A program made the position numbers and the translations under genes. Shown piece after piece: positions 44,377-54,100 of a DNA stretch of 64,000 bases (position 1 is the stretch's first letter; each line of letters starts with the position of its first letter). The stretch is from Erinaceus europaeus. Its lineage: Eukaryota > Chordata > Mammalia > Eulipotyphla > Erinaceidae. The stretch is from assembly GCF_950295315.1 (NCBI RefSeq), contig NW_026647686.1, forward strand, positions 31,805 through 95,804. The letters are read 5' to 3'. The notes beneath the pieces are model-generated. The model was not told the DNA's origin, did no database searches, and worked only from the letters and a program-made list of their open reading frames with translations.

Positions 44377-44773
44377 AGGGGAGTTGGGTGGTAGCGCAGT
44401 GAGTTAAATGCAAAGCACAAGAGCAAGGACCAGCATAAGAATCCTGGTTCGAGCCTCCGGCTCCCCACCTGCAGGGGAGTCACTTCACAAGTGGTGAAGC
44501 AGGTCTGCAGGTGTCTATCTTTCTCTCCCCCTCTCTGTTGTACCTCCTCTCTCCATTTCTCTCTGTCCTACCCAACAATGAATACATCCATAACAACAAC
44601 AATAATAACTACTACAACTTCTTCTTCTTCTTCTAGCGTTTGCCCTTCTTCCGTAGCCAGTCAACAGCATCAGGTTGAGCCTGATGTACTACTACAACAA
44701 TAGAAAATAACAAAGGCAACAAAACTGAAAATAAGTAATATAAAAAATAAATATATAAATAAAAATTTTAAAA
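44377..44773 (+). mobile_element. Hedgehog SINE (type A) with 14-bp TSD, carrying a Vingi fragment
   Basis: AAGAATAGCAAAGA at 44363-44376 and 44774-44787. GGGGAGTTGGGTGGTAGCGC head, GGTTCGAGCCTCCGGCTCCC box, AAC/AAT tail split by the insert at 44619-44687. Confidence 0.95.
44619..44687 (-). mobile_element. 69-bp Vingi 3' end with 11-bp TSD
   Basis: ACTACTACAAC is exactly duplicated at 44608-44618 and 44688-44698. On the minus strand the insert is the last ~55 bases of Vingi (CTGTTGACTGGCTACGGAAG...AAACGCTAG) plus a (GAA)4-5 tail, the extreme 5' truncation expected of target-primed reverse transcription. Confidence 0.93.
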
Positions 44774-45481
44774 AAGAATAGCAAAGATGATCACCTGAGA
44801 ACACCACATATGAAAACTAACTCCAAGTGGATCAGGAACCTAAATAGAACAACTCAAGTCACAAATGCCTTAGAAGAAACACAGGGACAAATCTTCATGG
44901 CTTTGAATTTGACTATAGACATTTAGATATGACCTACAGCCATAAACAATATAAAAAGGAAGTGACTAAGCTGGAGTTCATCAAAACAACAAATGAAGCC
45001 TGTCGAGAAAGTGAAAAGATAGCCTACAGAATGGGGAAAGCACTTACAAATTTGGGGTGGAACTTGAAGAAGTCAACCATGTTCAGTGAGATAAGCCAGA
45101 AGGAGAAAGATAAATATTAGATGATTTTACTCACAGGCAAAACCTAAGAACCAAGGAGAGATAGGGAAAACACATGGTGAAATGGGAGTGGATGTGGCGT
45201 GTTGCAGGAAACCCTGAGGGAGAGGAGACAAGAAGGGCTGGAAGCTGTTGGACACTCAGCGCATGATGGCAGAGAAAGACTGAAGTCGGCACACAACACA
45301 GGAAAAAATCGTACCCATGTGACAACAACTATTTTGCACACCATTATTTTCCCAATAAAATGATTTTAAAATTTTAGAAGTTGTGAACATGATACCGAAC
45401 ATTTTGCATATATGAAGAACTAAACCAGTAGGAAACAAAACCAAAACTCCAAAAAACCTGGTTTTAAAATAAATAACACGG

Positions 45482-45622
45482 AGGGAGATATCAAATGTTA
45501 GAACACCAGACCTGTGTGCCTGAAGTTCTAGAGCATGCCAGAGGTGAATAGTGCTTTGGCTTCTCTCTATCTCTCTTTCTTTGTCATTCTTTATCATAAA
45601 AATAAAAAAAATAAACAGATCT
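45482..45622 (+). mobile_element. Hedgehog SINE (type C)
   Basis: CACGGAGGGAGATATCAAAT head, decayed B box, AGTGCTTTGGCTTCTCTCTA body, AAAATAAAAAAAATAAACAG tail. Confidence 0.75.
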
Positions 45623-45822
45623 TAAAAAAAAAATGGACAAAGGTCTTAATTAGAAACTGCTCCAGAATCCAAAAATAGGCGGAGGGCATGGACAGAATAT
45701 TCACCACAGAAGAGATCCACAAGGCCGAAAAACACGGGAAAAAAATGCTCTGAATCTTTGTCAGAGAAATGCAAATAAAGACAACAATGACATACCACTT
45801 CACTCCTGTGAGGACATCATAC

Positions 45823-46229
45823 TGCCAGGCTAGCCTGAGAGTGTTTCTTCCTGGGCACGTGCTCTCTGGGTTGGAGAGAACTCTGCCTGAGCCAACCTGG
45901 GCTGCTGCTTACTCAGCACACGGGAGAGGAATCCAGAACTCTTGGCTGAGTGGGAACACAATGCAACTCTCCTTTATTGATCAGATACAACGCCCTTTAT
46001 GTATCTCTTTAACCAGAAGTGGCAAATGGGGAAAGGAAATGGCTAGGAGAGGGGGCGGAGCAAAAAAAGAGTGTGAACATAGAAAGCTTCCATAGCAGCT
46101 GTTGGGAAGGTTCTAACCAATGGGATTAAACCAATACCCTGCAGGCAGGGCGGGTCTCAGGCAAAACAGTGATTATGTAAATAGACCACAGTATCAAGCA
46201 ATGTAGCAGATCTGCCGTAATGACCAACA
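45823..46229 (-). mobile_element. Solo LTR, class II (ERVK-like), with 6-bp TSD
   Basis: TCATAC at 45817-45822 and 46230-46235 flank a 407-bp insert that on the minus strand begins TGTTGGTC and ends CTGGCA. AATAAA (minus strand, plus-strand TTTATT near 45973) lies about 150 bases before its 3' end, with ATAAAG upstream as a weak TATA-like box. No internal viral genes remain. A 6-bp TSD is typical of class II retroviruses. Confidence 0.9.
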
Positions 46230-46775
46230 TCATACATCAGAAAAGGTAACAGCAGCAAATGCTGGAGAGGGTGTGGGGTCAAAGGAACCCTCCTGCACTG
46301 CTGGTGGGAATGTCAGTTGGTCCAAACTCTGTGGAGAACAGTCTGGAGAACTCTCAGATGGCTAGAAATGGACCTACCCTATGACCCTGCAATTCCTCTC
46401 CTGGGGATATATCTTAAGGAACCCAACACACCCATCCAAAAAGATCTGTGTACACATATGTTCTTGGCAGCACAATTTGTAATAGCCAAAACCTGGAAGC
46501 AACCCAAGTGTCCAACAACAGATGAGTGGCTGAGCAAGTTGTGGTATATATACACAATGGAATACTACTCAGCTATAAAAAATGGTGACTTCACTGTTTT
46601 CAGCCGATCTTGGATGGAGCTTGAAAAATTCATATTAAGTGAAATAAGTCAGAAAGAGAAGGATGGATATGGGATGATCTCACTCTCAGGCAGAAGTTGA
46701 AAAACAAGAGCAGAAGACAAAACACAAGTAGAACCTGAACTGGAATTGGCGTATTGCACCAAAGTAAAAGACTCT

Positions 46776-46799
46776 GGGGGGGTGGGGGGTGGGGGGTGG
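46776..46799 (+). other. G-run motif in L1 3' UTR
   Basis: Three long G-runs separated by single T (GGGGGGGTGGGGGGTGGGGG-type), capable in principle of forming a G-quadruplex. Confidence 0.85.
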
Positions 46800-47040
46800 A
46801 TACAGATCCAAGAAGGATGACAGAGGACCCAGTGGGGGTTGTATTATCATATGGAAAACTGAAAAAATGCTATTTTTAAACTATACCATTTAACTAAAAC
46901 AAACTATTGTATTTACTGTCGAATGTAAAACATTAATTCCCCAATAAAGAAATAAAAAAAAAAGAAACTGCTCCAAAGATATTATGCAAATGCATAATGA
47001 GCTCATGAAAAAAAAAAGCCGGCTCAGGAGTCACTATGCT

Positions 47041-47289
47041 TGAGGAGGTAAATAAGAATAGCAGTTGACCCAAAACCAACTGTTCCTTGTTCCGCGTAAA
47101 CATCCCCACCTGTCCCCACCCTGTGCTAACTATAAAAAGCTGAGATGAAAAATGACTGGGGTTGCAGACTCTCGCCTGTGTGGAGGCTCTTGGGACCCCA
47201 GCTTAAGCTTGCTAATAAAGGCTCTTGTACTTGCATGTGACTCTGGACTTCCTTGTGTGTAATCGGGACCCGAACTTCTGGACGCAACA
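47041..47289 (+). mobile_element. Short solo LTR (249 bp) with 5-bp TSD
   Basis: ATGCT at 47036-47040 and 47290-47294. The insert runs TGAGGAGG...CGCAACA, with TATAAAAAG at 47131-47139, AATAAA at 47214-47219 and a 3' part ending CGGGACCCGAACTTCTGGAC, a layout like gammaretroviral-type LTRs. No internal region. Confidence 0.92.
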
Positions 47290-47556
47290 ATGCTGATGTA
47301 AATAAACAATACAACAGAGGTCACTTCACAACTACAAGGATGGCAGATGAAAAGGAGAGAGATAAGAGAGAGAGATCGACTGCTGGCAAGATATGGACAA
47401 ACTGGAATCATAATGCAGAGCTTAAAGGGATAGCAAAACTGTGTGACGAGTGTGGAAACATCTGGGTGGTTCCTCAAGAAGCTGAAGGTAAGAGAATTAT
47501 ATAATCCAACAGTAATACTGCGATGTGTACATCCAAAAGAAATGAAAGCTGGAATG

Positions 47557-47992
47557 GAGCCTGGCCCCCACTCTTTGGGGGAAGCTTTGGGCCTGTGGTT
47601 TCCTCACAGTCCCCATCTATGTCTGTCTTTCTTTTTCTTTCTTTCTTTTTTTAATATTAATTATTCCCTTTTGTTGCCCTTGTTGTAGTTTTGTAGTAAT
47701 TGTTGTTGATGTCGTCGTTATTGGATAGGGCGTAAAGAAATGGAGTGAGGAGGGGAAGACAGAGAAGGGGGGAGAAAGATAGACACCTACAGACCTGCTT
47801 CACCACCTGTGAAACGACTCCCCTGCAGGTGGGGAGCCAGGGGCTCGAACAGGAATCCTTCTGCAGGTCCTTGCGCTTTGTGCCACCTGCACTTAACCCG
47901 CTGCGCTACCGCCCAACTCCCGTCTGTCTCTTCCTGTCTATCTGAAAAAGCCACCCCAGAGCAGGGGAGCCCTGGTGACAAACAAGTCAAGA
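47557..47992 (+). mobile_element. Decayed SINE split by a younger SINE
   Basis: CTGGCCCCCACTCTTTGGGG and GCTTTGGGCCTGTGGTTTCC before, CTTCCTGTCTATCTGAAAAA after the inner copy at 47627-47921. Confidence 0.6.
47627..47921 (-). mobile_element. Hedgehog SINE (type A), young-looking
   Basis: The reverse complement begins GGGAGTTGGGCGGTAGCGCA and has GGTTAAGTGCAGGTGGCACA, a GTTCGAGCCCCTGGCTCCCC box, AAACGACTCC/GTGGTGAAGC cores and an AACAACAATTACTACAAAAC tail. GTCTGTCT-type repeats (about 47620 and 47922) mark the target. Confidence 0.94.
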
Positions 47993-48194
47993 AAAGAAAA
48001 GAGAAAAAAATTAAATAAATAAAAGCTCAAATACCTGCATACTGATATCTATGGTAACATCATTGTCAATGATTACTTTAAAATATTTAAGCAATCCTAT
48101 CAACCATCAGTAGATGAGTGGATAGACAAAATGTAGTATAGACAGACAGATACCACCATCTAAGAGAACATTATTAAATAATAAAAATGAATGA

Positions 48195-48503
48195 GTGGGG
48201 GCCAGGATTTAGCACACTCAGTTAAGTACACATATTAACAAGTAAAAAGACCAGGGTTCGAGCCCCCCCCCCCCACACCTGCTAGGGGTCTGCTTCACCA
48301 GTGATGAATCAGGTCTGCAGGTGTCTATTCTTCTCTCCCCCTCTATCTCCCTCCCTGTCCTCTCTCAATTTCTCCTTGTCCTATCTAATAAAAAATGAAG
48401 AAGAAGAAAAAAAGGGAGGTGTCTACCAGGAGTGGTGAATTTGTAGTGCTTGCACAGAGTCCCAGCAATTGGAGGCAAAAAAAAAGAATTAAAAATAAAA
48501 TAA
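48195..48503 (+). mobile_element. Hedgehog SINE (type A, long form) with 15-bp TSD
   Basis: AATAAAAATGAATGA at 48180-48194 and 48504-48518. GGGCCAGGATTTAGCACACT head, GGGTTCGAGCCCC box, TCTGCAGGTGTCTATTC, then the extra segment GTGGTGAATTTGTAGTGC. Confidence 0.94.
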
Positions 48504-48687
48504 AATAAAAATGAATGACATTCTGTTACAAGTTCTCACACAGATGAGTCTATAAAACATATCAAGTGAAATAACTTAGCCACAAAAGGACAAGTGATTC
48601 ATGATTCCACATGTACAGAATATCTAGACTTAGGTAAATTTAGAGAGAGTGAGAAAGTAGATTTGAGGTTGAGGGACTGAGGAATCA

Positions 48688-49024
48688 CTTTTTTTTTGCC
48701 TTTAGTGTTATTGCCGGTGCTCGGTGCCTAGAGGTAGTTTTTTCCCGTTTTGTTACCCTGGTTGTTTTACCATTGTTGTGGTTTTATTATCGTTGCTATT
48801 GATGTCGTTGTTGTTGGATAGGACAGAGAGAAATGGAGAGAGGAGGGGAAGACAGAGAGGGGGAGAGAAAGGCAGACACCTGCAGACCTGCTTCACCACC
48901 TGTGAAGTGACTCCCTTGCAGGTGGGGAGCCGGGGGCTCCAACTGGGATCCTTCCGCCGGGGCTTTGCTGTCCTTGCGCTTTACGCCACGTTTGCTTAAC
49001 CCACTGCGCTACCGCCTGACCCCG
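48688..49024 (-). mobile_element. Hedgehog SINE (type A, long form) with 9-bp TSD
   Basis: GAGGAATCA at 48679-48687 and 49025-49033. The full head-to-extra-segment structure is present: GGGGTCAGGCGGTAGCGCAG at the head, and GGTGCTCGGTGCCTAGAGG in the extra segment on the plus strand. Very little decay. Confidence 0.95.
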
Positions 49025-49448
49025 GAGGAATCATCTTTTAGTGAGTCCAAAGTCTATATTTCATATGATGAAACATTTTGTGAAAAAATATTGTTTATGC
49101 TTTTCATAATAAAGTAAATATCTAGCCTTTCTTCCCATCCCTAGCATTGTAACTAAAAGCCTCGAAATGTCCGAAGTGTTGGGAGTAGTAACAACTTGCA
49201 AGTAGCAGCAAGCCCCTGGGGACACTGGCACTGATGCTAAAGAAGTCACTTAGGGTGGGGCTCCTAATAAATGTCAGAAGAGGGCTCGGTCACTAGATAG
49301 GCCAGGACAGAGAGCTGGAATTTTCAATCCGATTCTCACCCACCCTCTTCCCACCTCAATCTCTAGGGAAGGGAGAGCAGCTGAAACTGAACTCCATAGA
49401 CACAGGAAATTTCAGAGTATCTCTTTTGGGGAAAACATTCAAAGGAAG
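49025..49448. other. Single-copy sequence, no gene seen
   Basis: No repeat or supported frame. Confidence 0.4.
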
Positions 49449-49705
49449 TGGTGCTAGCATAATGGTTATGCGAAAGTACTTTCAAGGTGGAGAAGTAGAT
49501 AACTTAAACATTATGCTAAGAGACTCTTATGCCTGTGGCTACAATGTCCCAGGTTCAGTACCGCATACCACCATAGGCCAGAGTTAATCAGTGCTCTGGC
49601 AAATAATAATAATGATTAAAAAAGTAAAAATAAAATAAAAATAATACTTTCATGCCTGAGGCCCAAAAGTCATAGGTTCAGTAACTGGAGAGAGCTGAGA
49701 GTAGT

Positions 49706-49706
<1 letters not shown>
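49449..49706 (+). mobile_element. Nested pair of type C SINEs
   Basis: The outer copy begins GTGGTGCTAGCATAATGGTT and resumes at CATGCCTGAGGCCCAAAAGT. The inner copy (about 49485-49645) has CCCAGGTTCAGTACCGC and GAGTTAATCAGTGCTCTGGC. GTACTTTCA and ATACTTTCA mark the inner target site. Confidence 0.85.
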
Positions 49707-49748
<42 letters not shown>

Positions 49749-49850
49749 AAAGAAAGAAAGAGAAGGGAGAAAGAGAAGGGAGAAAGAGAAGGGAGAAAGA
49801 AGGAAAGAGAGGAAGGAAGGGAGGAAATGGAGACGGAGAGACAGAAAGGA
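49707..49850. repeat. (GAAA)n grading into GGGAGAAA repeats
   Basis: About 12 GAAA units, then three GAGAAGGGAGAAA-type units, then purine-rich sequence. Confidence 0.95.
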
Positions 49851-50370
49851 AAGGAAGACAGAAGGTGGCAGACTTGGAAGAGGAATAAGGGTTTGTTTCT
49901 TCTTAGGTGCAAAGTTTCTGTTTAGGATGTTTAAAAAATATATTGGAAACAGCAATGACTGTTACATAAACTTGCCATTTGCCAGTTTTGACCCTGGCAC
50001 TCATCTTTGTGCTTTGCTCTGCTCAGTGTGCAGTTTGCTTTCTGACACATTCAAAGGCATAACTGACAGAATCTGAGGCCTGGGAAGAGACCACAGAGAA
50101 CACAAGAAGTCAACTTTAGGAAGGTTGCAGCTGGGAGGTTAAGTCAAGTATTTGAGTAAGGCCTCTCATCCAACATACTCAAGAATGTTGTCAACTTCCA
50201 GCTACATAGACCCCAGAATCTCCAGCAAAAGTGAACTCAAGCTACTTGATTTCAGGGCACCAAGTCTCTGCGACAAATCCCTGTACAAACAGTCACCTAT
50301 ATAAACAGCAATTGCTAAGTTAACACACAGTGCTACATGCACTTAAAAGGAGAAGACAAAGCTATAAAAG
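49851..50370. other. Single-copy sequence, no gene seen
   Basis: No repeat recognised. Confidence 0.4.
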
Positions 50371-50380
50371 AGAGCATCTA

Positions 50381-50603
50381 GAAAGTCCAGGGGGGTGGCA
50401 CACCTGGTAGAGTGCACATGTTACCAGGCAAAAGGACTCAGGTTCAAGCCACTGGTCCCAACCTGCAGGAGGGAAACTTCAGGAATTATGAAGCAGGGTT
50501 GCAGGTGTCTGTCTGTCTGTCTCTCTCCCTCTCTCCCTCTCTCTCTCTTCTCTTTCTCTTCCCCTTCCCTCTCAATTTCCTTCAGTTCCCCATTCAAGAT
50601 AAA

Positions 50604-50655
<52 letters not shown>

Positions 50656-50668
50656 GGAGGGAGGACAA
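50381..50668 (+). mobile_element. Hedgehog SINE (type B) with (GA)n tail
   Basis: AGCATCTAG at about 50372-50380 and 50669-50677. GGGGGGTGGCACACCTGGTA head, CAGGTTCAAGCCACTGGTCC box, long CT tract, AAATAAAAC then (GA)n to 50668. Confidence 0.9.
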
Positions 50669-50677
50669 GCATCTAGG

Positions 50678-50783
50678 TGGTAAAGATGATTCAGTGTGCT
50701 GGAACACTTCCATGCCTAAGGCCGTAGAGGTGCCATGTTCAATCCTCAGTGCCACCATAAGCCAGAGTTGAGTGGTGCTATGG

Positions 50784-50818
<35 letters not shown>

Positions 50819-50850
50819 CATCTCTTGGTCTCATAAAAATCAATTAACCA
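50678..50850 (+). mobile_element. Hedgehog SINE (type C)
   Basis: GTGGTAAAGATGATTCAGTG head, CATGTTCAATCCTCAGTGCC box, AGCCAGAGTTGAGTGGTGC body, (CT)16 run at 50784-50815. Confidence 0.9.
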
Positions 50851-51989
50851 GCTGAAAGATTTTTTTGTTTTACCCACGTTTAGCTAATGACACATCTAGG
50901 TATACTATCTTCTGTCCCTGAGCTCAGTGCTCAAAGTTCTATCTAAGGCGAAGGGGCCAGGCTTTGTTATTCTCGTTGTTATATAGGAACTCTAACACAA
51001 ATAAAGTTCACTACCTGTCAGTGCATGTGAGCAATGGAAAAAGAAGAAATGTAGGGGCAGGAACTGGGTGGTAATGGACAAGAACTGGGGAACATAGGTG
51101 CTGAGCTGCTTGGAGGGAGGGGGGTAAAATTCCTACCTACCTCTCCTCTCTATCTTGGCACATCTTCCCTTAGAAGAGAAGTCAGTCCTCCAGAGCTGCT
51201 GTAGTGGTTGCTAAGTCGACAAATCATCTTCTGTAGCCCTTGGAGACCCAGAAGAGCCATCTAGGCACAAGAAGATGGCTGGTGCTTATGTCACACTCTT
51301 CTGTTCTCACATTTTCCCCCCAAGAGGTTGAAGTGATAGAGTTTCAGAGAACTTGTCATATTTTTATATTCTAGCAAGACAAAAAAAAAGGGGGGGGAGC
51401 CCATTTATTAATTCAATGAGAATTTTACATATTTATGTGCTCGATTATCATCCCCAAGGAATCTCAAGGTTTCTCACTCAGGAAGGAGTATATTGAAACT
51501 GAAAGAAAATATTTCTAAAAATATAGCACAGAAGTGGTTTCTGGGCCTTCCTTCCGTGTTGTTATCTGGCAAACAACAGATGTGCAAATATAAAGACGTA
51601 TGGGTCTATCACCTATTGTTCTGTTACAAAACTGAATCTGATTTAAATGCTAATGGTGCTTAGAAAAGCAGCTAGAAACACATTGACCACATTCAACTTG
51701 ATAGACTTGAAGCACAGGACGGAGGTGGACACATCAGTGACCTCTATAACTGTGACTTCCAGTGCCCAGAAAGATGCAGAGTAGGTGTGCAAAGAGTTCT
51801 TTACTGAATGGAGGGGTGGTGGTACTGTTTGTGGGTGTTAGTACTGTCACGTAAGCATTCTAATTTCATCACAGGTCAAAGATAGATAGGGTAGATGATA
51901 GCGTCAGGATTGCGTGGGAAGGTTTTAATGCACAGATGCAGGCACTTTTGTTTCAGCATACAGATATTGTAGCTACAAATGTGAATTTA
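50851..51989. other. Single-copy sequence, no gene seen
   Basis: A short A-run/G-run junction at 51381-51398. No supported frame. Confidence 0.45.
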
Positions 51990-52083
51990 TTGTGACTGGG
52001 GAGGCAGCTTAGTGGAAGAGCACTGGGTTTGCATGTTTGAGGTCCCTGAGTTCTATCCCTTGCACTGAATATCCCAGCATGAT
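51990..52083 (+). mobile_element. Hedgehog SINE (type C), 3'-truncated
   Basis: ACTGGGGAGGCAGCTTAGTG head and CTGAGTTCTATCCCTTGCAC box; it stops where an R-like segment begins. Confidence 0.8.
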
Positions 52084-52084
52084 G

Positions 52085-52215
52085 TTTATTTATTCATTAT
52101 TAGTGATTTAATAATGATTAACACGATTACAAGAAGACAAAAGTACATCCATATACTTCCCATCACCAGAGTTCTGCGTCCCATCTCCTCCATTGGAAGC
52201 TTCCTCATTCTTGAT
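52085..52215 (-). mobile_element. Diverged R-like 3' end
   Basis: On the plus strand TTTATTTATTCATTATTAGT, then CATCACCAGAGTTCTGCGTCC and CATTCTTGATCCCTTTG parallel the reversed R 3' end. Confidence 0.6.
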
Positions 52216-52589
52216 CCCTTTGCGAGTGTCTGGCACAAGGTCTGAGATTCTGCACTTGTAATCATGCTGCGGCTCCTGACCAAGAGGCAAATTTTGAAGG
52301 GCAGGCACTAGAGCGACAAAGTCCGCTCTGCTCATAGCTAATTCCACTCACCTGGTCGTGTCTCCTCAACTGGTCATATTAAGCTAAGAAATAAAAGAGT
52401 GTGTGTCAAGGACGCAGTGTTGTGAGTGGACATGTTAAATATCCAACTAATGATTTGGCTGCTTTTCCCATTTCACTTGTCTCAACATAAGTTGGTATCA
52501 AATCTGTTTAGATCTTATTCTCCAGTATTATAGTAATTCCCCTGGAGTGTGAATACACATTCACATTAAGTTGTATAAAAAACAGTTGT

Positions 52590-52712
52590 CCTCAGGACTG
52601 GGGTGATCACATAATCACATGTCTGAGGCTCTGAGGTCCCAGGTTCAATTTCCAACACTATTAATTCCAAGATGAGCAGTGTTCTAGCCCCCCCTAAATA
52701 TATATAAAGTAT
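52590..52712 (+). mobile_element. Hedgehog SINE (type C)
   Basis: GACTGGGGTGATCACATAAT head, CCCAGGTTCAATTTCCAACA box, short (TA) tail. Confidence 0.82.
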
Positions 52713-52870
52713 TTTCACCTCTCCTCTTGCTTTGTGCCCATTCCTAGGCTATTTGGCTCATAAGCCCTTAGATGAGTCCAGGGAATGGATGGTTCTTCTT
52801 GACATGGCTGAGAATGTCTAGTACCTGGAGCAGAGTGGATAGGATTGGATAAAATAAAACAGGGCAGGGC

Positions 52871-53168
52871 AGAATAGAATAGAATAGAATAGTCAACGCC
52901 CATGTTCAGCGGGGAAGCAATTACAGAAGCCAGACCTTCCACCTTCTGCAACCCTCAATGACCCTGGGTCCATGCTCCCAGAGGGACAGAGAATGGGAAA
53001 GCTATCAGGGGAGGGGGTGGGTTATGGAGATTGGGTGGTGGGAATTGTGTGGAGTTATACCCCTCCTACCTTATGGTTTTGTTAATTAATCCTTTCTTAA
53101 AAAAAAAAGAATAGAATAGAATAGAATAGAATAGAATAGAATAGAATAGAATAGAATAGAATAGAATA
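52871..53168. repeat. (GAATA)n microsatellite split by a retroposon
   Basis: Four AGAAT units at 52871-52892 and about twelve at 53109-53168, on either side of an R insertion. Confidence 0.95.
52893..53108 (+). mobile_element. Family R retroposon inside a pentanucleotide repeat
   Basis: Begins TCAACGCCCATGTTCAGCGG and ends with a ten-A tail. The TSD is hidden in the surrounding GAATA units. Confidence 0.93.
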
Positions 53169-53335
53169 ATGGTTCTGCAAAATACTGTCATGCCTGGGAC
53201 TTTGAGATCACAGGTTCAATCCCCAGTACCACCATAAGCCTGAGCTGAGAAGTGCTCTGGTCTCTCTCTCTCCTCTTCTCTGTCCCTCTCTCTTTCTGGG
53301 TGTAACTCATTAAAACAATAAAACATTTTGAAAAA
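53169..53335 (+). mobile_element. Hedgehog SINE (type C)
   Basis: ATGGTTCTGCAAAATACTGT, CAGGTTCAATCCCCAGTACC box, GAGCTGAGAAGTGCTCTGGT body, ATTAAAACAATAAAACA tail. Confidence 0.93.
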
Positions 53336-53759
53336 TAGCCACCCTCTCTACCCTTTTGAAACTTAGACTCACTCTCTAACCACATAAGTTCTGAATAATC
53401 CCTGCCTGCCTATTAAGAACTGCTGATGAATTGCACTAAGAAGCTCCTTCTTAATTCTTCCGGGTTCTCAGCTTTACCACAAATCCATAAGTTGCCCAGA
53501 ATTGTAGCTTTAAAGCCTGTTAGCTCCCATGGTTTCTCTTGTGAATTTGTACTTAATCGTGGAGCCTGATAGATCCTTTGGACTTCTTGTTTAGTTGTTT
53601 ATAAAGTGCTCAGTACCCCCTCTTCACTGTGTCTTCCATTCTCAATGCCTGTGTGTGACTTCCGGTGTGTAGGGCTCCAAGTTGGGAGAGTCTCTTCAGA
53701 GGACTGATCAAGGAACCTGTCTTAGTCTGGAACTCAGCAACTGACATTTTGACTGACAC
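53336..53759. other. Single-copy sequence, no gene seen
   Basis: No repeat recognised. Confidence 0.4.
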
Positions 53760-54100
53760 CAAGCATGAAAATCACATTACCCTGGTTGTAAAAAACCTTC
53801 ACTGGCTACCTGTAGAGTACAGGATTATGTCTAAAGTCCTAGTTATTAACTTACAAGTCCTTAAATTGACTTGGTTTTGAATACCTCAGAGACATCCTGG
53901 AACCATACATTCCCAGTCATTTTCTTTGGTCTCAGTCAATTGGATTAGTTCTTTTTGGCTGAAGACATTGAGCTACAGGGCATTTCTAAATGTTTGCTCT
54001 CTACTTATGGAATTTATTAACCAGAGAGGTTAGGCTGTCTTCCTCTCTGTCAAGCTTTCACTGGAAATTTAAGAGATATCTTTTCCAACTTGCTGATTTG
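53760..54100 (+). pseudogene. Fossil LINE-2-like ORF2 C-terminus
   Basis: The frame around 53780-53850 reads NLHWLPVEYRIMSKVLVINL, matching the LHWLPV..RI.FK.L signature of the L2/CR1-group C-terminus. After a stop, SYRAFLNVCSLLMEFIN at about 53965-54020 parallels the (D)RAFS..AP.LWN.LP block, and SVKLSLEI matches the S..FK..LKT block. Stops at 53878 and later. The age suggests a Mesozoic L2 copy. Confidence 0.72.

Larger units (their letters stand above)
43060..45376 (+). mobile_element. Old L1, interrupted by at least three SINEs
   Basis: Discontinuous L1 ORF2-like stretches lie at about 43140-43226, 43517-43814, 44111-44290 and 44788-45120 (translation near 45070-45118 gives EISQKEKDKY, the ORF2 C-terminal signature), followed by a 3' UTR ending CCCAATAAAATG near 45360. 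Many stops; ORF2 internal deletions likely. Confidence 0.75.
45665..46962 (+). mobile_element. Younger L1, 5'-truncated, with 13-bp TSD
   Basis: AGAAACTGCTCCA at 45652-45664 and 46963-46975. It encodes the ORF2 C-terminal part; a 127-codon frame at 46317-46700 includes [16 protein letters not shown] and a MEYYSAIKNGDF segment. Then a 3' UTR with a G-rich run, AATAAA at 46943 and poly-A. The same subfamily as the full-length copy at 35673-41502. A solo LTR splits it. Confidence 0.94.
45630..48690 (+). mobile_element. Old L1 ORF2 remnant hosting several insertions
   Basis: Pieces at about 45630-45664, 46963-47035, 47295-47556, 48020-48194 and 48519-48687 read in order along L1 ORF2 (for example AATCCTATCAACCATCAGTAGATGAGTGG and AAGTGAAATAACTTAGCCACAAAAGGACAA). 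Between them lie a younger L1, two solo LTRs and SINEs. Confidence 0.65.
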
